From NCBI RefSeq assembly GCF_013322225.1, contig NZ_JAAMFB010000017.1, positions 124,001 through 188,000 of the forward strand: a stretch of 64,000 nucleotides of DNA, given 5' to 3'. Under the pieces are notes generated by a model. It had not been told where the DNA came from, made no database searches, and saw only the letters and a program-made list of their open reading frames with translations. This DNA comes from Agrobacterium larrymoorei (GTDB lineage: Bacteria > Pseudomonadota > Alphaproteobacteria > Rhizobiales > Rhizobiaceae). Within the stretch, counting starts at the first letter, position 1; every line of letters starts with the position of its first letter. A program made the translations under genes and the position numbers. Below, piece after piece: positions 8,398-17,588 of this stretch.

Positions 8398-8745
8398 ATG
8401 TTTATCGCAATGAACCGTTTTCGCGTTGTTCCGGGGTTTGAGGAAGCCTTTGAAACCATCTGGCGCGAGCGTAAGCGCCACCTGAGCGAAATGCCCGGCT
8501 ACCTGGAATTTCACATGCTGAAGGGCGCGAAGGCGGAAGACCACACGCTTTATGCTTCCCACACCGTCTGGGCCACCAAGGAAGACTTCACCGCCTGGAC
8601 CAGGTCCGAGCAGTTCCGCGCCGCCCATGCCAATGCCGGCAACAACCGCGGCAAGGTCGAATACCTCTCTGGCCCGCATTTCGAAGGTTTCGACGTCATC
8701 ATCCATGAAGACCAGAACGGTGAAGACCGTCCGGTTGCCGCGTAA
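8398..8745 (+). CDS. ABM-superfamily heme-degrading monooxygenase-like protein (HmuQ/HmuD type)
   Basis: A 115-aa single-domain protein of the antibiotic-biosynthesis-monooxygenase fold, with N-R-F-R-V at the first strand, W-R-E-R-K-R-H-L near residues 22-29, P-G-Y-L-E-F-H-M-L at 33-41 and a final G-P-H-F-E-G-F strand. Rhizobial proteins of this type (HmuQ, HmuD) cleave heme to biliverdin and release iron. The start follows A-A-G-G-A-G. It diverges from hmuTUV and precedes hutX by nine bases, giving a coherent uptake-carry-degrade set. Heme oxygenase activity is inferred from family and context. Confidence 0.82.
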   Translation: MFIAMNRFRVVPGFEEAFETIWRERKRHLSEMPGYLEFHMLKGAKAEDHTLYASHTVWATKEDFTAWTRSEQFRAAHANAGNNRGKVEYLSGPHFEGFDVIIHEDQNGEDRPVAA

Positions 8746-8754
8746 AGAACCACG

Positions 8755-9276
8755 ATGACACAGCTAGCTGAAAAGACAGACGACCGCCGCGCCCGCGCAG
8801 AAGCCGCGTTGGCGGAAAAGCCGGATGGCGTCGTTGAAGCCATCGCCGCCAAGGCCGAGGTGACATCTGCGGAAATTCTGGCGCTGCTGCCGCAGGGTGC
8901 AGCCGTTTCTGCGCCGCCTGAGAAATTCAATGATATCTGGAACGAGCTTCGTGGCTGGGGCGAGGTTCTTATGATCGTCCAGACGCCGGATATCGTCTTC
9001 GAGGTTCCCGGCCACCTGCCGGACGGAACGGAAGGTCACGGCTGGTTCAACATCCATGGCGATAGCCCCATCGGCGGTCACATAAAGAAAGACAACTGCA
9101 CCTCTATCGTGTTCGTCGATCGCGGTTTTCACGGTCGCCGGTCTCTTTCGGTTTGGTTCATGAATGCGGCTGGTTACGCCATGTTCAAGCTCTTCGTTCG
9201 CCGCGACGAAAACAAGGAACTTCTGGCCGATCAGCTGGCGAAGTTCGAAGCACTGCGCGACAGCTTCATCGCCTGA
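8755..9276 (+). CDS. hutX: Intracellular heme carrier HutX
   Basis: A 173-aa member of the HutX/ChuX family of cytosolic heme-binding carriers. The first 45 residues are a helical, alanine- and glutamate-rich part (R-A-E-A-A-L-A-E-K-P-D-G), and the remaining part is the split-barrel with G-H-G-W-F-N-I-H-G-D and P-I-G-G-H-I. Such proteins accept imported heme and pass it to a degrading enzyme. It follows the heme monooxygenase-like gene by nine bases and is probably cotranscribed with it. No HmuS homologue is seen here, so HutX may fill that role. Confidence 0.9.
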   Translation: MTQLAEKTDDRRARAEAALAEKPDGVVEAIAAKAEVTSAEILALLPQGAAVSAPPEKFNDIWNELRGWGEVLMIVQTPDIVFEVPGHLPDGTEGHGWFNIHGDSPIGGHIKKDNCTSIVFVDRGFHGRRSLSVWFMNAAGYAMFKLFVRRDENKELLADQLAKFEALRDSFIA

Positions 9277-9391
9277 AGCCTGTCGCCCGTATAAGCCGTT
9301 GCGCGCCTTTCGCCCGCAGCGGCTTTTCGCTGCGCTGATGTCTCTCGCTTTGAACAGCGAATGTCGCTTCCGGCATGTCACGCGCACGGCC

Positions 9392-9436
9392 CAATATTTT
9401 ATGAATTCAACACATTGATCGGGAACATAAATATTG
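9392..9436. promoter_or_regulatory. Imperfect AT-rich inverted repeat upstream of purU
   Basis: CAATATTTTATG (9392-9403) and CATAAATATTG (9426-9436) are inverted arms with one unpaired base, separated by 22 bases, about 87 bases before the purU start. This could be an operator or part of a promoter. No T-run follows, so it is unlikely to terminate hutX transcription. Confidence 0.3.
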
Positions 9437-9522
9437 CCTGTTGAGGAGGCTTTGCGTGTGTGAACGCCTGCGCTATAGGCCTTTTGAAACACCGTGAGCC
9501 AGAAGCACCGCGAGGAAGACCA

Positions 9523-10407
9523 ATGACGACCTATGTATTGACCGTAGCCTGTAAATCGACGCGCGGCATCGTTGCCGCCATATCAGGCTATCTGGCCGAG
9601 AAGGGTTGCAATATCGTCGATTCGTCTCAGTTCGACGATCTGGAAACCGGCAAGTTCTTCATGCGTGTCTCCTTCATCTCGGAAGAAGGCGTATCGCTTG
9701 CAGAAATCAAGGAAGGCTTCAATCCCGTCGCAGAATGCTTCAAGATGGAGGCCGACATCTTCAACGATGGCGAGCGCACCAAGACGCTGCTGATGGTCTC
9801 CCGTTTCGGCCACTGCCTCAACGACCTGCTCTACCGCTGGAAGATCGGCGCATTGCCCATCGACATCGTCGGCGTCGTGTCCAACCATTTCGATTACCAG
9901 AAGGTCGTCGTCAACCACGACATTCCCTTCCACCACATCAAGGTGACGAAGGAAAACAAGCAGAAGGCAGAAGCACAGTTGCTGGATCTGATCGATAGCA
10001 CTGGCACCGAACTTGTCGTACTGGCACGTTACATGCAGGTTCTGTCTGACGATATGTGCCGCAAGATGTCTGGTCGTATCATCAACATCCATCACTCCTT
10101 CCTGCCGAGCTTCAAAGGTGCGAACCCCTACAAGCAGGCCTATGAGCGTGGCGTAAAGCTCATCGGCGCAACAGCCCACTACGTCACTGCCGATCTGGAC
10201 GAAGGCCCGATCATCGAACAGGACACGGTCCGCGTCACACACGCGCAGTCCGCCGAGGACTATGTGTCGCTGGGCCGCGATGTGGAAAGCCAGGTACTGG
10301 CCCGCGCCATTCACGCCCACATCCACCACCGCACCTTCATCAACGGCAACCGCACCGTCGTCTTCCCCCCAAGCCCGGGTAGTTATGCCTCCGAGCGCAT
10401 GGGCTGA
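9523..10407 (+). CDS. purU: Formyltetrahydrofolate deformylase
   Basis: A 294-aa enzyme that hydrolyses 10-formyl-THF to THF and formate, balancing one-carbon pools. Residues 1-80 are an ACT regulatory domain; residues about 88-290 are the formyltransferase-like catalytic domain with I-N-I-H-H-S-F-L-P-S-F (H190/H191) and A-D-L-D-E-G-P-I-I (D226). I chose the ATG at 9523 because it follows GAGGAAGAC and begins the ACT domain; longer upstream readings add an unrelated tail. It stands alone between hutX and the proline-rich protein. Confidence 0.95.
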   Translation: MTTYVLTVACKSTRGIVAAISGYLAEKGCNIVDSSQFDDLETGKFFMRVSFISEEGVSLAEIKEGFNPVAECFKMEADIFNDGERTKTLLMVSRFGHCLNDLLYRWKIGALPIDIVGVVSNHFDYQKVVVNHDIPFHHIKVTKENKQKAEAQLLDLIDSTGTELVVLARYMQVLSDDMCRKMSGRIINIHHSFLPSFKGANPYKQAYERGVKLIGATAHYVTADLDEGPIIEQDTVRVTHAQSAEDYVSLGRDVESQVLARAIHAHIHHRTFINGNRTVVFPPSPGSYASERMG

Positions 10408-10514
10408 TCACCAGAGCGCTTGGCCCGACAAATCAAAGATTATTTTTGATAGGTGGCAACTTGCCGGTTCCGGCGCCGTTTGCACTGCGTCGTCAAACTC
10501 AAGAGGCTTCCCTC

Positions 10515-10859
10515 ATGAAAAAGCTGATTATGACAGGTGCTGCGGTACTCATCGCGGCAGGAACTGCGTTCGCGCAACAGCCACCACCCCCTCCGCCGCC
10601 GCCCGCTCCTGCTGATGGCGCAGCGATGCCGGACGCTCCTCCTCCGCCGCCACCGCCCGGTCCTGGCGGACCAAGGGAAGCAGGAATGCGGGATTGGGGT
10701 CCGCGCGGTCATAGACCACCACCTCCTCCACCGTCAAAGGGCGCTCACTTCCGCCTTGAACAGGGTGAAACCAAGATCGACATCAAATGCGCTGACGAAG
10801 AGCCAATGAAGGCCTGTGCGGACATCATGATGCAGTTGATCGACAAGATGAACGAATAG
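10515..10859 (+). CDS. Small exported proline-rich protein, unknown function
   Basis: A 114-aa protein with a clear signal peptide (M-K-K-L-I-M then a hydrophobic core ending A-F-A at about residue 19). The next 60 residues are low-complexity proline runs broken by A, D and G. The last 40 residues are a compact, charged segment containing G-E-T-K-I-D-I-K-C, M-K-A-C and Q-L-I-D-K-M, with two cysteines that may pair in the periplasm. I do not recognise a named family. The ATG follows a weak ribosome site, with a purine-rich AAGAGG about ten bases upstream. It converges with tctE. Confidence 0.75.
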   Translation: MKKLIMTGAAVLIAAGTAFAQQPPPPPPPPAPADGAAMPDAPPPPPPPGPGGPREAGMRDWGPRGHRPPPPPPSKGAHFRLEQGETKIDIKCADEEPMKACADIMMQLIDKMNE

Positions 10860-10874
10860 TTTTTTGCGTATCGG

Positions 10875-10896
10875 GAGCGGCGCTATTGCGCCGCTC
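10875..10896. terminator. Stem-loop between convergent genes
   Basis: GAGCGGCGC and GCGCCGCTC are perfect nine-base arms around TATT. The hairpin overlaps the tctE stop region. Neither side has a strong T-run, so it is a possible terminator or RNA end-stabilising hairpin rather than a classic one. Confidence 0.45.
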
Positions 10897-12271
10897 AGGG
10901 AAAGCGGATCGTCGCCTTTAGCCCGCGTCCGCCTTCTCCGTCCTCCATCAACAATTGTGCTTTAAACAGGGCGGCGATTTCCTCGACAATTGCGAGACCA
11001 AGCCCCGCGCCGGGTGAGACATTTCCATCTCCCCGCGCAAAGCGCTGGCGAACGACCGAACGATTTTCCGGTGGAATGCCGGGACCGTTGTCTTCGACTT
11101 CCAGACAGGGCGAGCCGTTCAGGCTCCTAACGCGCACGGTGATTTCGCAACCCCGCCCGGCATAGGCAATAGCGTTGCTGATGAGGTTTCCCAGCAACTC
11201 GCGCAGCAGCAGCGGCTCGGCAGCCACCGTCACAGGGTCGATTTCCTCAAAGCCTAGATCGATATCCGCCTCGGCAGCACTCGGCACAAATTCGGCGGTC
11301 ACCGATTGGGCGAGCGACGATAGATCGACGTCGACGAGATTCTGCTTTTCGCCAGACCCCGCCGCATCGATATTGGCCATGCGCAAGAGCTGCGCCAGAA
11401 TATGCTCCGCGTGAGCGACCGAGGCATCCCCCTTCCGCGCCGCCGCCTGCGCCTCTTCCAGAGTCCGCGCCCGACCGGCGAGAGCCAGTTGCGTTCGAAT
11501 AATCGCAAGCGGCGTCCGCAACTGATGGCTGGCATTGCCGGTAAAGTGCCGCAACGCATCCAGAGCCGACTGGAGCCGGACCATGAAGGAATTGACCGTC
11601 TCGACAAGGCTTTCCACTTCCACAGGGACGGTCTGCTCGATGGGATGCAGATCGTTCGGGCTGCGCTCGCCTATTGCCTCACTCAGCCTGTAAAGCGGCC
11701 GCAGCGAGATCGTCACTGCGATCCAGACGATGATCGCGGCACCCGCGATCATGAGAAGGAGACGGAGCGCAGAGCGAAGAATGATCGCCTGGGCAAGCTG
11801 GCTACGCGCAATCGTCGTTTCCGCCACGGTTACCGTGAATGGAACGGAATTGATGCCGGTCGATGCAAAGCGCTGGATTGCCGCAACACGGATCGGCTCC
11901 CCGCGAAACACCGCATCTTCGTAGCGCGGCCCCTCACCCGTCAACCTGCTGACGGAAGGGAGATTTTGATAGCCGGTGAGGAACTGTCCGTTTGGGCCGT
12001 CGACACGATAAAACACCCGGTCTTGCGCGGCAGAGGTCAGCATTTCCAGCGCGACATAGGGAATATCGACCTCAAGCGTATCGTTTTCAGAGACGACCAC
12101 ACGCTCGGCAATGGCCAGTGCGGAACCGGAGAGTACGCGATCCGAAACGATGTTGGCGGTATTCACCGCCTCACGATATGTATCGATCAGCGCGACCCCG
12201 CCGATGAGGACGGTGGACACCAGAAGCCATGCCAGCAGGCGACGCCGAAGCGAATAGGCGGCCTGCTTCAT
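10895..12271 (-). CDS. tctE: Sensor histidine kinase, TctE-like
   Basis: A 458-aa inner-membrane kinase. A transmembrane segment at about 12-30 is followed by a periplasmic sensor (2CSK_N type, about 31-165), a second membrane segment at about 168-188, a HAMP-like linker, and the HisKA domain with N-A-S-H-Q-L-R-T-P (H249 phosphorylated). The ATPase part carries N-L-I-S-N-A-I, D-N-G-P-G-I-P and G-A-G-L-G-L-A. Its ATG overlaps the stop of the response-regulator gene. It probably senses a tricarboxylate or related organic acid, inferred from the adjacent tctCBA genes. Confidence 0.88.
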   Translation of the reverse strand: MKQAAYSLRRRLLAWLLVSTVLIGGVALIDTYREAVNTANIVSDRVLSGSALAIAERVVVSENDTLEVDIPYVALEMLTSAAQDRVFYRVDGPNGQFLTGYQNLPSVSRLTGEGPRYEDAVFRGEPIRVAAIQRFASTGINSVPFTVTVAETTIARSQLAQAIILRSALRLLLMIAGAAIIVWIAVTISLRPLYRLSEAIGERSPNDLHPIEQTVPVEVESLVETVNSFMVRLQSALDALRHFTGNASHQLRTPLAIIRTQLALAGRARTLEEAQAAARKGDASVAHAEHILAQLLRMANIDAAGSGEKQNLVDVDLSSLAQSVTAEFVPSAAEADIDLGFEEIDPVTVAAEPLLLRELLGNLISNAIAYAGRGCEITVRVRSLNGSPCLEVEDNGPGIPPENRSVVRQRFARGDGNVSPGAGLGLAIVEEIAALFKAQLLMEDGEGGRGLKATIRFP

Positions 12272-12948
12272 TCCACGGCCTCTGTCATCTTTTCCAAATA
12301 ATAGCCGATGCCCCGCGCCGTCTTCACCGTCAGCCCGTGCGGACCGAGACGCTTACGCAGGCGGCTGACATATTGCTCGATGGCATTTCCGGAAAGCTCA
12401 TCGTCAAAGCCGGTCAGCGACTGCACGATGGCCTCTTTCGCAACCACCTTACCCGCGCGCATGAAAAGCACTTCCAAGAGCGCCAGTTCCCTTGCCGGTA
12501 TATCCAGAGGATGGCCCTCTGCCGAGAAAGTGCGCGAGGTCAGGTCCAACGTCACCTTGCCAAAGCTCAGCGAAGAGGAGCGCAGACCGGCATTGCGTCG
12601 CAACAGGACACGCACACGCGCCTCGAACTCGGCGATATCGAACGGCTTGATCATGTAATCATCGGCACCGAGATCGAGGCCTTTCACCCGTTCCTCCGGC
12701 GTTCCCCGCGCAGTCAGGATCAGCACTGCCGCCTTGTCCTGCCGCGAGCGCATGGAGCGAAGCACCTCTATGCCATCCATTTCGGGAAGATTGAGATCGA
12801 GGATCACCAGATCGAAATTCTCCGCCGCAATCGCGGCATCGGCGGAAGCGCCATCGGAGACGACATCCACGGCATAGCCACTACCGCGCAGAAGCGCAGA
12901 CAGTCCTTCCGACAGAACCTGATTGTCTTCCACCAGCAGAATTCGCAA
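12268..12948 (-). CDS. tctD: OmpR-family response regulator, TctD-like
   Basis: A 226-aa regulator with a receiver domain (residues 1-115, phospho-acceptor D51 in V-I-L-D-L-N-L-P, K101 region in Y-M-I-K-P-F) and a winged-helix DNA-binding domain (about 125-220). The first codon is TTG at 12948, with GGGG about nine bases upstream; no ATG is available near the start of the receiver fold. It is divergent from the solute-binding protein gene with an 82-base gap, so it likely controls that gene and tctCBA. Confidence 0.88.
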   Translation of the reverse strand: MRILLVEDNQVLSEGLSALLRGSGYAVDVVSDGASADAAIAAENFDLVILDLNLPEMDGIEVLRSMRSRQDKAAVLILTARGTPEERVKGLDLGADDYMIKPFDIAEFEARVRVLLRRNAGLRSSSLSFGKVTLDLTSRTFSAEGHPLDIPARELALLEVLFMRAGKVVAKEAIVQSLTGFDDELSGNAIEQYVSRLRKRLGPHGLTVKTARGIGYYLEKMTEAVE

Positions 12949-13030
12949 AGATAAAATCCCCGTTATCGAGGGAATTTACCCAAGCCGTCCCCGCTTGTGA
13001 ATGGCAAGCCGGTGCGGCATGATCTTTTCC

Positions 13031-14101
13031 ATGCGTATTCTTGTCTATCTCTGTCTGATCCTTGCTGCTTCACCGTCTCACCCGATGGCGCAGCAGATGT
13101 TTTTCCCGGCCATATCCGGCAAGAAGGATGCGCAGACCCTCATCGTCTATTCTTCGCTGGATGAGCCGCTGGCGACACCGATGATCGAGGGTTTCCAGAA
13201 AGCTAACCCGGATGTTGCCGTGTCCTACGAGGACATGCTGACGGGTGAAATCTACGACCGAATCGTGCGCGAAACGGATGCTGGCGAAAAAACTGCCGAT
13301 TTCGCCTTCTCTTCCGCCATGGACCTTCAGGTCAAGCTCAGCAATGACGGCTATGCGCAACGTTCGGATTTACCCATGAGCGCGCGCTGGCCAGCCTGGG
13401 CGAACTGGCGCAACACGGCTTACGCATTGACGTTCGAGCCCGCCGTCTTTGTCTACCATAAACCGAGCTTCAAAGACGAAAAGCCACCGGCCAGCCGTGC
13501 AGAACTGGTCGACTATCTCCAGCGCCATTCCAGGGATATTCACGGACGGATCGCCACCTACGACATCGAGCGCTCCGGTGTCGGCTTCCTGTTCATGTCG
13601 CGGGATCAGGAACAGTTCGGCGATATCTGGAACGTTATCAAGGCGATGGGTTCGGCAGGTGTGAAGGTGTACTCCACCAGCTCGGCCATTCTCGAACGCA
13701 TCTCGGACGGTCGCTTCGTGCTGGGTTACAACATCCTCGGCTCATATGCCGCCGATTGGGCTTCGCGCCACCCCGATGTCGGCATCATGCTACCGAATGA
13801 TTATACGGTCGTCATGTCACGCATCGGGCTCGTGCCGCAGGCGGCGGAAAATCCTGACCTTGGACGACGCTATCTGGAATTCTTCATGTCGAAGGAAGGC
13901 CAGACGATCATGGCCCGGCAACTGCAAATCCCTGCCGTCAGCCCCGATGTGGCGGGGGAGAATACCGCCAACACAATGCAGGCGATCCACGGAGCACAAT
14001 TACGCCCCGTCCCCGTCAGTCCGGGTCTTATGGTCTATCTCGATCAGGTCAAGCGCGCCCGCATCATCGAGCGCTGGAACGAAGCGTTGCGTTCACAGTA
14101 G
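13031..14101 (+). CDS. Periplasmic solute-binding protein (iron/thiamine-type fold) next to tctED
   Basis: A 356-aa exported protein; the signal peptide ends near H-P-M-A-Q-Q. The mature part follows the type-2 periplasmic binding protein plan: T-L-I-V-Y-S-S-L-D-E-P, F-Q-K-A-N-P-D-V, and G-Y-N-I-L-G-S-Y-A. I chose the ATG at 13031, directly before the signal peptide. No ABC permease or ATPase is beside it; instead it lies between the tctED kinase pair and tctCBA. A role as periplasmic ligand sensor for TctE is a reasonable alternative to transport. Ligand unknown. Confidence 0.82.
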   Translation: MRILVYLCLILAASPSHPMAQQMFFPAISGKKDAQTLIVYSSLDEPLATPMIEGFQKANPDVAVSYEDMLTGEIYDRIVRETDAGEKTADFAFSSAMDLQVKLSNDGYAQRSDLPMSARWPAWANWRNTAYALTFEPAVFVYHKPSFKDEKPPASRAELVDYLQRHSRDIHGRIATYDIERSGVGFLFMSRDQEQFGDIWNVIKAMGSAGVKVYSTSSAILERISDGRFVLGYNILGSYAADWASRHPDVGIMLPNDYTVVMSRIGLVPQAAENPDLGRRYLEFFMSKEGQTIMARQLQIPAVSPDVAGENTANTMQAIHGAQLRPVPVSPGLMVYLDQVKRARIIERWNEALRSQ

Positions 14102-14348
14102 ACGAAATCCAAAAATTAATGGACAGTAAACACGCGGAGAACTGATTAACGTCAGTTAGATGACAGCTTTCTGTGGTGCTCTGCAATTCTTCTTCATCCC
14201 GTGGAGGCGGAAGATGGAGAGGCGGGAGGACAGTCTCATCGGACCGATCGTTTCAGGCAGCGCGTAAAGCGCCCTAGCTCGTCGATGCACCCCTCTCGTG
14301 GTCATAATCACAACGATGCCGAAAACGGCAATCAAGGAGGGTTTCACT

Positions 14349-15293
14349 TTGAAGCATTTTTTCCTCGCTTCGCTTCTCGCAGGCGCCATCGCTCTTCCCG
14401 CAGCAGCAGCTGACTACACCATCATCGCTCCGGCAAATCCGGGCGGCGGCTGGGACCAGACGGCGCGCTCCATGCAGACGGTGCTGCAAGAAGAAGGCAT
14501 TTCCAAGAGCGTTCAGGTTCAGAACGTTCCGGGCGCTGGCGGCACCATCGGCCTCGCACAGTTCGCAAGCCAGCAGAAGGGCAACCCGAACGCCCTGATC
14601 GTCGGCGGCTACGTCATGGTCGGCGCAATCCTCACTAACAAGGCACCGGTCACCCTCAAGGAAGTCACTCCGATTGCACGTCTGACCGGCGAATACGAAG
14701 TCATCGTCGTTCCGGCTTCCTCTGAAATCCAGAATATCAACGACCTCATTGCGCAGCTCAAGAAAGATCCGGGCAGCGTTTCCTGGGGCGGCGGTTCGGC
14801 TGGCGGCACTGACCACATCACGGCTGGCCTGATTGCCAAGGCTGCTGGCGTCGATCCAACCAAGATCAACTACATCGCCTATTCCGGCGGCGGCGAAGCT
14901 CTGGCTTCCATCCTCGGCGCACAGGTCACGGCAGGCATTTCCAGCTACGGCGAATTCGAAAGCCAGATCAAGGCTGGAACGCTGCGTCTTCTCGCCATCT
15001 CCAGCGAACAGAAGCTGGACGGCATCGATGCACCAACGCTGAAGGAAAGCGGCCTCGACGTGGTCGTTCAGAACTGGCGCATGGTCGCCGCTCCTCCCGG
15101 CCTGACCGATGAGCAGACCAAGGCCGTAAGCGCCGACGTCGAAAAGTTGGTAAAGTCCGCCAAGTGGCAGGAAACACTGAAGACCAAGGGCTGGATGGAC
15201 ACCTATCTTGCTGGCGATGCCTTCAAGGAGCAGCTTGCCAAGGACACGGCTTCCACCGAGACCATTCTTAAAGACATCGGACTTGTAAAATGA
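14349..15293 (+). CDS. tctC: Tripartite tricarboxylate transporter binding protein TctC
   Basis: A 314-aa periplasmic Bug-family receptor. I place the start at TTG 14349 because a perfect AAGGAGG lies eight bases upstream and the resulting N terminus is an ordinary signal peptide ending A-A-A-D; the ATG at 14298 would add 17 non-signal residues. Mature landmarks include A-P-A-N-P-G-G-G-W-D-Q and P-G-A-G-G-T-I-G, the usual ligand loops. It delivers citrate-like or other carboxylates to TctAB. The stop overlaps the tctB start as ATGA. Confidence 0.93.
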   Translation: MKHFFLASLLAGAIALPAAAADYTIIAPANPGGGWDQTARSMQTVLQEEGISKSVQVQNVPGAGGTIGLAQFASQQKGNPNALIVGGYVMVGAILTNKAPVTLKEVTPIARLTGEYEVIVVPASSEIQNINDLIAQLKKDPGSVSWGGGSAGGTDHITAGLIAKAAGVDPTKINYIAYSGGGEALASILGAQVTAGISSYGEFESQIKAGTLRLLAISSEQKLDGIDAPTLKESGLDVVVQNWRMVAAPPGLTDEQTKAVSADVEKLVKSAKWQETLKTKGWMDTYLAGDAFKEQLAKDTASTETILKDIGLVK

Positions 15294-15784
15294 GCCAGGG
15301 TATCAACCCCTCCCAAACTCCAAAGCGCCGCCCTGATTGGGCGGCGATGCTGATCGCAGTGGCGCTGGTCGCCATTGCGGCGGTCATCTTCTGGGATTCC
15401 GCCCGCCTCGCAAGCGTCACCGGTTATTCGCCGGTCGGCCCCGCAACCGTGCCATACGCCATCGGCTTCTGTCTTATCGGACTGGCCATCTGGACGGCGT
15501 TCGAAGCCTGGCGCGGAGATTTTCCAGAGCGTGACAAACAGGAAGTCGGCCCCGTCGTCTGGGTGGTCGCCGGTCTTGCTGCACAGCTGTTGCTTCTGAA
15601 GGTCGCTGGCTTCTCCATCGCCACCGGTCTGCTGTTTGCCTTCACGGCACGCGCTTTCGGCAAAAAGAAGCTCTGGTATTCGATCCCGATCGGCATCGCG
15701 ATCAGCTTCGTCGTGTGGTTCATCTTTGCCCGCCTGTTGCAGCTCTCCCTGCCAGCCGGACCTATCGAGCAACTGTTCATCTGA
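15290..15784 (+). CDS. tctB: Tripartite tricarboxylate transporter small membrane subunit TctB
   Basis: A 164-aa membrane protein with four hydrophobic segments, at about 17-35, 55-72, 86-120 and 130-155. It is the small subunit of the TctABC secondary transporter. The start overlaps the tctC stop codon by four bases, fixing the assignment. It is followed after 104 bases by tctA. Confidence 0.9.
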   Translation: MSQGINPSQTPKRRPDWAAMLIAVALVAIAAVIFWDSARLASVTGYSPVGPATVPYAIGFCLIGLAIWTAFEAWRGDFPERDKQEVGPVVWVVAGLAAQLLLLKVAGFSIATGLLFAFTARAFGKKKLWYSIPIGIAISFVVWFIFARLLQLSLPAGPIEQLFI

Positions 15785-15888
15785 CGAACCGTCACCTAGA
15801 CGTATGAATAAATAAACAAACAAAGACACGAAGCGCATGACTGCTTGTCCTGCAGACGCAAGCTTCGCCCGACAGGGGACATCTGTCC

Positions 15889-17406
15889 ATGAGCACTTTT
15901 GAATTTCTCCTGCATGGTCTTGAGGTTGCAGCGCAACCCATGAACCTGCTCTACGCCCTGATCGGCGTAACCCTCGGCACCGCCGTCGGCGTGCTGCCCG
16001 GCATCGGCCCGGCATTGACCGTCGCACTTCTGCTGCCCGTGACCTACCGGCTGGACCCTGCCGGTTCGCTGATCATGTTTGCCGGTATTTACTATGGCGG
16101 CATGTATGGCGGCTCGACCACATCGATCCTCCTGAACACGCCGGGCGAGAGCGCATCCATTGTGACCGCTTTGGAGGGCAACAAGATGGCCCGCGCCGGG
16201 CGCGGTGGACCTGCTCTTGCGACAGCCGCCATCGGCTCCTTCGTTGCTGGCCTTATTGCCACCATCGCGCTCGCCTTCGTTGCACCCTACATCGTCAAGC
16301 TGGCGCTGGTCTTCGGCCCGCGTGAGTATTTCGCGCTGATGGTGCTGGCCTTCGTTACGGTGTCATCCGCTTTCGGCGATTCTGCGCTGCGTGGCCTCAC
16401 CTCGCTGTTCATCGGCTTCACGCTTGCCATCGTCGGCATCGACCAGCTGACGGGCCAGACCCGCATGAGCTTCGGCATTCCCGATCTGCTCGACGGTGTG
16501 GAAGTCACCACGCTTGCGGTTGCCATGTTCGCCATCGGCGAAACGCTGTTCATCGTCGCTCAGGGCCAGGGCGGTCCTGACAAGGTCGAAGCCGTCAAGG
16601 GCTCCGTCTGGATGACTGCGCAGGATTGGGCGCGTTCGTGGAAAGCATGGCTACGCGGCACCGTCATCGGCTTCCCGATCGGCGCGATGCCTGCGGGTGG
16701 TGCGGAAATCGGCACCTTCCTGTCATATGCGACGGAAAAGAAGCTGTCCAAGCATCCTGAAGAATTCGGCCATGGCGCAATCGAAGGCGTTGCCGGTCCT
16801 GAAGCGGCCAACAACGCGTCTGCTGCCGGAACGCTCGTGCCGCTGCTGACGCTCGGCCTGCCGACGACCGCGACGGCTGCCATCATGCTCGCTGGCTTCC
16901 AGCAGTTCGGCCTCCAGCCCGGCCCGCTGCTGTTTGCGACCAATCCGCAGCTCGTCTGGGGTCTTATCGCCAGCCTCTTCATCGCCAACCTGATGCTGCT
17001 GGTTCTCAACCTGCCGCTGATCGGCCTGTGGGTGAAGCTGCTGACCATTCCGAAGCCTTGGCTTTATGCGGGCATTCTGCTGTTCGCAACGCTTGGCACC
17101 ATTGGCGCCAATCCATCCGCCTTCGAACTCGGCATGCTGCTGGCGTTCGGTATCCTCGGCTACATCATGCGCATCTTCGGTTACCCGATTGCGCCTGCGG
17201 TCGTCGGCCTCATCCTCGGACCGCTTGCTGAGCAGCAGCTCCGCCGCGCCCTTTCCATCGGTCAGGGTGATCCTGCGGTGTTGTTCACCTCGCCTATTGC
17301 AGTCGGCCTCTTCGTCGTTGCCGCTGCGGCCTTCATCGTTCCGCTGATCATGCGTATTCGTGGACGTGGACAGGTGCTGACGCAACTGGCCGCAAACGAA
17401 GACTAA
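15889..17406 (+). CDS. tctA: Tripartite tricarboxylate transporter large membrane subunit TctA
   Basis: A 505-aa polytopic membrane protein with about eleven or twelve segments and hallmark motifs of the family: G-V-L-P-G-I-G-P-A near residue 38, [16 protein letters not shown] near 70, and P-A-G-G-A-E-I-G near 270. It is the ion-coupled transporter subunit. It ends the tctCBA operon, followed by a strong terminator. Confidence 0.95.
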   Translation: MSTFEFLLHGLEVAAQPMNLLYALIGVTLGTAVGVLPGIGPALTVALLLPVTYRLDPAGSLIMFAGIYYGGMYGGSTTSILLNTPGESASIVTALEGNKMARAGRGGPALATAAIGSFVAGLIATIALAFVAPYIVKLALVFGPREYFALMVLAFVTVSSAFGDSALRGLTSLFIGFTLAIVGIDQLTGQTRMSFGIPDLLDGVEVTTLAVAMFAIGETLFIVAQGQGGPDKVEAVKGSVWMTAQDWARSWKAWLRGTVIGFPIGAMPAGGAEIGTFLSYATEKKLSKHPEEFGHGAIEGVAGPEAANNASAAGTLVPLLTLGLPTTATAAIMLAGFQQFGLQPGPLLFATNPQLVWGLIASLFIANLMLLVLNLPLIGLWVKLLTIPKPWLYAGILLFATLGTIGANPSAFELGMLLAFGILGYIMRIFGYPIAPAVVGLILGPLAEQQLRRALSIGQGDPAVLFTSPIAVGLFVVAAAAFIVPLIMRIRGRGQVLTQLAANED

Positions 17407-17434
17407 ATCTGGAACAAAGCCTCCCAAGGCTGGA

Positions 17435-17467
17435 ATGCCCCGCTTTCAATGAAGGCGGGGCATTTTT
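17435..17467 (+). terminator. Intrinsic terminator after tctA
   Basis: ATGCCCCGC pairs with GCGGGGCAT around a short loop, followed by five T residues. It lies 29 bases after the tctA stop. Confidence 0.85.
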
Positions 17468-17588
17468 ATGCGCTAAAAATCCTGCGTGGGATGTGCAAAC
17501 ACGAAGATTTCAATCATATCGAATGCATCTCTTTTCAATCTGTAGGGTTTGGATTTAAAACAGGCGACACATTCAAGAGAGAAACACG

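Noticed and set aside
10555..10740. Proline-codon repeats taken as a DNA repeat or CRISPR-like array
   Set aside because: They are coding repeats of CCN codons in the exported proline-rich protein, with no regular spacers.
14298..14348. ATG at 14298 as tctC start
   Set aside because: It would place 17 residues before the signal peptide; the TTG at 14349 has a perfect ribosome site.
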